Assembly (NCBI GenBank): GCA_023423605.1 | Contig: JAFAFF010000081.1 | Coordinates: 1 to 14,303 of the forward strand | Direction: 5' to 3' | DNA from: Pseudomonadota bacterium | Lineage (GTDB): Bacteria; Pseudomonadota; Gammaproteobacteria; Xanthomonadales; Xanthomonadaceae | DNA: 14,303 bases | In this document: positions 12,089 through 14,303 of the stretch, piece after piece | Position numbering within the stretch: position 1 is the first letter of the stretch | How the letters are laid out: each line of letters starts with the position of its first letter | Notes under the pieces: model-generated | The model's input: only the letters and a program-made list of their open reading frames with translations | Database searches by the model: none | Told to the model about the DNA's origin: nothing | Program-made: the position numbers and the translations under genes

Positions 12089-13373
12089 GGCCGGTCGCCT
12101 CCTTCGTGGGCTGTGGCAGGGTCAGCGTAGCGGCCACGCCGCTTGGAAAATTGGCGACGATCGCCACGCCCGCATGTTCGCCACAGGTCAGCCGCAGGCG
12201 CTCGCGCAGGTTCTTCAGGCCGATTCCGGTACCGCTGGTGCCCTGCCCGAACCCCAGCCCATCATCGGCCACCGTCACGGTGACGTGGTCATCGAACCCG
12301 CGCGCGATGATCCAGATCGTGCCGCCACCGGGCTTCGGTTCCAGGCCATGCTTGATGGCATTCTCCACCAGCGTCTGCAGCGCCATCGCCGGCAGGCATA
12401 CCGCATGCAGCGCCTCGGGCACCTGTACGTCCACACCCAGGCGCGCGCCCATGCGGATGCGCAGGATCTCAAGATAGGCACGCGTGCGTTCCAGCTCCAC
12501 GCCCAGCGTGGAAACCGATTCGTCCACGCTGGGCAGCGAGCTGCGCAGGTACTGGATCAGGTGTCCCAGCATCTGCTCCGCACGTGGCGGATCGGTACGC
12601 GTCAACACCTGCGCATTGGCCAGCGTGTTGTACAGGAAATGCGGTTCCACCTGCGCGTGCAGCAGGTTCAGGCGCGCCACCGACAGCTCCTTTTCCACCT
12701 GGGTCTGTTCGGCGGCCGCCTGCTCATCGCGGCGTTGTTCGGCCACGCGGCGCGTCATCGAGCGGGTCACCGCCTCGGCATTCTCGAAGTTGCTGCCCTC
12801 ATCCAGCGCCAGCAGGTCGGCCCACCAGCCGGCGTCGGGCTCGAACAGCAGCGTCACCGTGCTGGTGCCCTGCCCCGGCGTCACCGTGGCCTGCACGCTG
12901 TTGCGCTTGATCGCCAGCCGCGCCGGCAGGTTCCAGCGCGAAGGCTGGCGACCATTCCAAGGATCCACGCGGCGCACGTAGGCACGCACCTGCAGGCTGC
13001 CGGGCGCGCTTTCGATGTCTTCCACGCGCGGCATCTCGGCGACCGCCATTTCCAGCAGCGCGAAAGCGGGCGCGGCATCCATCGGCAGCTCGATCTGCCG
13101 GCGCTGGCGGCTGGACAGGGTGCTGGCGTCCAGCCGCCCCGCCACCAGCCACACCCGCCGCAGGTGCGTGATCGCACTGCCCAGCGCGGACAGCATCAGG
13201 AACATCGCCAGCAGCCCGAACACCCAGCCCGGGCCATCGCGCATGCCACTGAAGATACCGCTCCATACCATGCCGGCCACGATCAACGCCGCGGTCCACG
13301 CAAGCAGATGCCGGAAAATCAGGGAGACACTGGGGAACATGCTGACGTCTTCATCAAGGGACAGGTCGAGCAT
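12078..13373 (-). CDS. LytS/AlgZ-type sensor histidine kinase
   Basis: A 431-residue inner-membrane kinase of the His_kinase (LytS/YehU/AlgZ) class, the usual partner of LytTR regulators. Two membrane helices (about 18-42 and 48-70) are joined by a very short loop, so there is almost no periplasmic sensor. A cytoplasmic segment (about 78-205) of alternating strands matches no family I recognise. A coiled-coil-like stretch (about 205-235) leads into the phosphorylation motif AQVEPHFLYNTLANAQ (240-255, His245). The ATPase domain has the N box LVENAIKHG (335-343), the G1 motif VADDGLGFG (368-376) and GTGIGLKNLRERL (381-393). The start at 13373 is preceded by GGATGGG; 13385 and 13340 are alternatives. 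The gene overlaps the response regulator by 11 nt. An M28 peptidase gene lies upstream on the same strand, separated by 166 nt containing REP-like hairpins. Confidence 0.93.
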   Translation of the reverse strand: MLDLSLDEDVSMFPSVSLIFRHLLAWTAALIVAGMVWSGIFSGMRDGPGWVFGLLAMFLMLSALGSAITHLRRVWLVAGRLDASTLSSRQRRQIELPMDAAPAFALLEMAVAEMPRVEDIESAPGSLQVRAYVRRVDPWNGRQPSRWNLPARLAIKRNSVQATVTPGQGTSTVTLLFEPDAGWWADLLALDEGSNFENAEAVTRSMTRRVAEQRRDEQAAAEQTQVEKELSVARLNLLHAQVEPHFLYNTLANAQVLTRTDPPRAEQMLGHLIQYLRSSLPSVDESVSTLGVELERTRAYLEILRIRMGARLGVDVQVPEALHAVCLPAMALQTLVENAIKHGLEPKPGGGTIWIIARGFDDHVTVTVADDGLGFGQGTSGTGIGLKNLRERLRLTCGEHAGVAIVANFPSGVAATLTLPQPTKEATGHAA

Positions 13374-13476
13374 AGAGCGGCCCATCCAGCAGACAAGCGG
13401 CGTGCGACGAAAGGGCGGAATGCACGGATGGAGCCCCGCCAGCAGGGATCGATCCGGCGCGCCTGCAAACGCGCGC

Positions 13477-13506
13477 GGCGATGCCGGCCAACGGGCCGGC
13501 GTCGCC
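13477..13506. repeat. REP-like hairpin A upstream of the kinase gene
   Basis: The arms 13477-13489 and 13494-13506 form a 13-bp stem (core GCCGGCC/GGCCGGC) with a single G-T pair at 13482/13501 and an AACG loop. It lies in the 166-bp gap between the M28 peptidase stop and the kinase start. The core matches the hairpin at 2010-2032. No T tract follows. Confidence 0.6.
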
Positions 13507-13543
13507 GGTGATGCGCCGGACGGATCCGGCGCGACCGTCCTAC
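13507..13543 (-). repeat. GTAG-headed REP-like hairpin B overlapping the M28 stop codon
   Basis: GCGCCGGA (13513-13520) and TCCGGCGC (13525-13532) form a perfect 8-bp stem with a CGGA loop. Read on the minus strand, the element is preceded by GTAG (13543 to 13540), whose TAG is the stop codon of the M28 peptidase gene. Hairpin A abuts it directly, so the two make a tandem pair. The GTAG head and GC-rich stem suggest a SMAG/REP-type repeat, although 7 nt separate the head from the stem. Confidence 0.5.
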
Positions 13544-14303
13544 CTGCGCTGCCCGGCGCTGGTGTCGCGTACCGCGCGGAAAGCTTCCTCGGCGCTCCAG
13601 TTCGGCCATGCGCGCGAATTGGCCAGCTGGCTGCCCAGGGTATACAGCACTTCCAGGTCACGCGCCGCGCCAGCGAATTTCCAGTCCGGCTGCCATTCGT
13701 CGCCCTGCTGGTGGTAGCGCTTGGCGGTGTACTCCTCCGATGCTTTCCTGCCCGCCGCGATACCGCCATCCACCCAGTCCTGGCCTGCCGACCACGACAG
13801 CGCCGGCACGCCGCGCTTGGCGAACGGGAAGTGGTCGGAGCGGAAGAACAGTCCCGCTTCCGGCTTCGGGTCCGGCGTATAGCGGATGTCCCAGCGGCTG
13901 GCCACGTCCTTCAACTGGTCCAGCAGCTCGAAACGCGCCGCACCGTAAATACCGAAATCGCGTGACGGACCGAACGGCGCCATGCCGTCCATGTTGAGCA
14001 CCGCGACGGTCTTTTCCAGCGGATACAACGGATGCGTGGCGTAATACTCCGAACCCAGCAGGCCCTTTTCTTCCGCGGTCACGGCCAGGAACAGCAGCGA
14101 GCGCTGCGGACGCGGCGCCTTGGCAAAGCCACGCGCCAGCTCCAGCAGCGACGCGGTGCCGCTGGCATTGTCCAGCGCGCCGTTGAAGATGCGGTCGCCA
14201 CTGGCATCCGGCTCGCCCACGCCGATATGGTCCCAGTGCGCGCTGTACACCACCGTCTCGTCCGGATGGCTGCTGCCTTCCAGGCGCGCGGCCACATTGT
14301 GCG
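13540..14303 (-). CDS. M28 family zinc peptidase, C-terminal part (5' end outside window)
   Basis: The frame is open to the right edge and enters as HNVAARLEGSS, so the start lies beyond the window; 253 residues are visible. Numbering from the valine codon at 14295, all five dinuclear zinc ligands of M28 aminopeptidases are present: His20 in SAHWDHIG, the bridging Asp42 in NGALDNASG, Glu76 (with catalytic Glu75) in VTAEEKGLLGS, Asp103 in LNMDG, and His155 in FRSDHFPFAKRG. The enzyme should release N-terminal residues from peptides; family members in this group are usually exported, but the signal region is not visible. The visible part continues to GDEWQPDWKFAGAARDLE and ends SAGQRR. The stop codon lies within the GTAG of the repeat at 13507-13543. 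The downstream kinase gene is 166 nt away and probably separately controlled. Confidence 0.94.
   Translation of the reverse strand, partial: HNVAARLEGSSHPDETVVYSAHWDHIGVGEPDASGDRIFNGALDNASGTASLLELARGFAKAPRPQRSLLFLAVTAEEKGLLGSEYYATHPLYPLEKTVAVLNMDGMAPFGPSRDFGIYGAARFELLDQLKDVASRWDIRYTPDPKPEAGLFFRSDHFPFAKRGVPALSWSAGQDWVDGGIAAGRKASEEYTAKRYHQQGDEWQPDWKFAGAARDLEVLYTLGSQLANSRAWPNWSAEEAFRAVRDTSAGQRR

Noticed and set aside
11838..13511. 557-codon plus-strand frame opposite the kinase and regulator genes
   Set aside because: It runs antisense over two genes with clear catalytic motifs and has no domain pattern of its own.
1129..13543. Repeated GC-rich hairpins as a CRISPR-like or integron-like array
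   Set aside because: They are single or paired elements scattered at gene ends, with no regular spacers, no leader and no associated genes. They fit dispersed REP-like repeats.

Overview
The window looks like a chromosomal segment of a high-GC gammaproteobacterium of the Xanthomonas/Stenotrophomonas group (Lysobacteraceae), most likely Stenotrophomonas. This rests on strong GC bias at third codon positions, E. coli-type MotA/MotB, the DUF4031 and DUF3297 small proteins, a large lipid-anchored M13 peptidase, and short GTAG-headed hairpins in the gaps that resemble the SMAG/REP elements of Stenotrophomonas maltophilia. The assignment is made by eye, without a database search. No tRNA, rRNA, CRISPR array, insertion sequence or prophage gene was seen.

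Layout, left to right. (1) 1-1110, plus: the 3' end of motA followed after 3 nt by motB, the flagellar stator. (2) 1200-2011, plus: an uncharacterised charge-polarised protein and a DUF4031 protein, 17 nt apart. (3) 2040-2582, minus: an acidic conserved protein convergent with the previous pair, divergent from a DUF3297 protein at 2723-2977 plus. (4) 3023-4672, minus: a CPA1-type Na+/H+ antiporter. (5) 4864-7818, minus: a membrane-anchored c-di-GMP phosphodiesterase with a periplasmic sensor region, two PAS domains, a degenerate GGDEF and an intact EAL domain. (6) 8116-10230, plus: an M13 metallopeptidase lipoprotein, divergent from the EAL gene. (7) 10231-10636: a gene-free 406 bp stretch with a REP-like hairpin and an elaborate nested inverted repeat, leading to a 204-residue two-helix membrane protein (10637-11251, plus). 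(8) 11318-13373, minus: a LytS/AlgZ-type histidine kinase and a LytTR response regulator overlapping by 11 nt. (9) 13540-14303, minus: the 3' part of an M28 zinc peptidase, running off the right edge.

Most genes are housekeeping or signalling functions, and I see no clear multi-gene novel system. Motility (MotAB) and c-di-GMP turnover (the EAL protein) are functionally related, but nothing in the sequence links them as an operon. The kinase and regulator pair is the clearest co-expressed unit.

The most unusual signals are non-coding. A bulged 18-bp hairpin at 10430-10474 has its 3' arm able to pair alternatively with 10486-10492. A perfect 28-bp inverted repeat at 11258-11317 separates two convergent genes, and its T tract supplies part of the LytTR gene's stop codon. 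GTAG/GTAA-headed hairpins have heads that overlap gene stop codons. The kinase also carries a cytoplasmic segment I cannot assign to a family.
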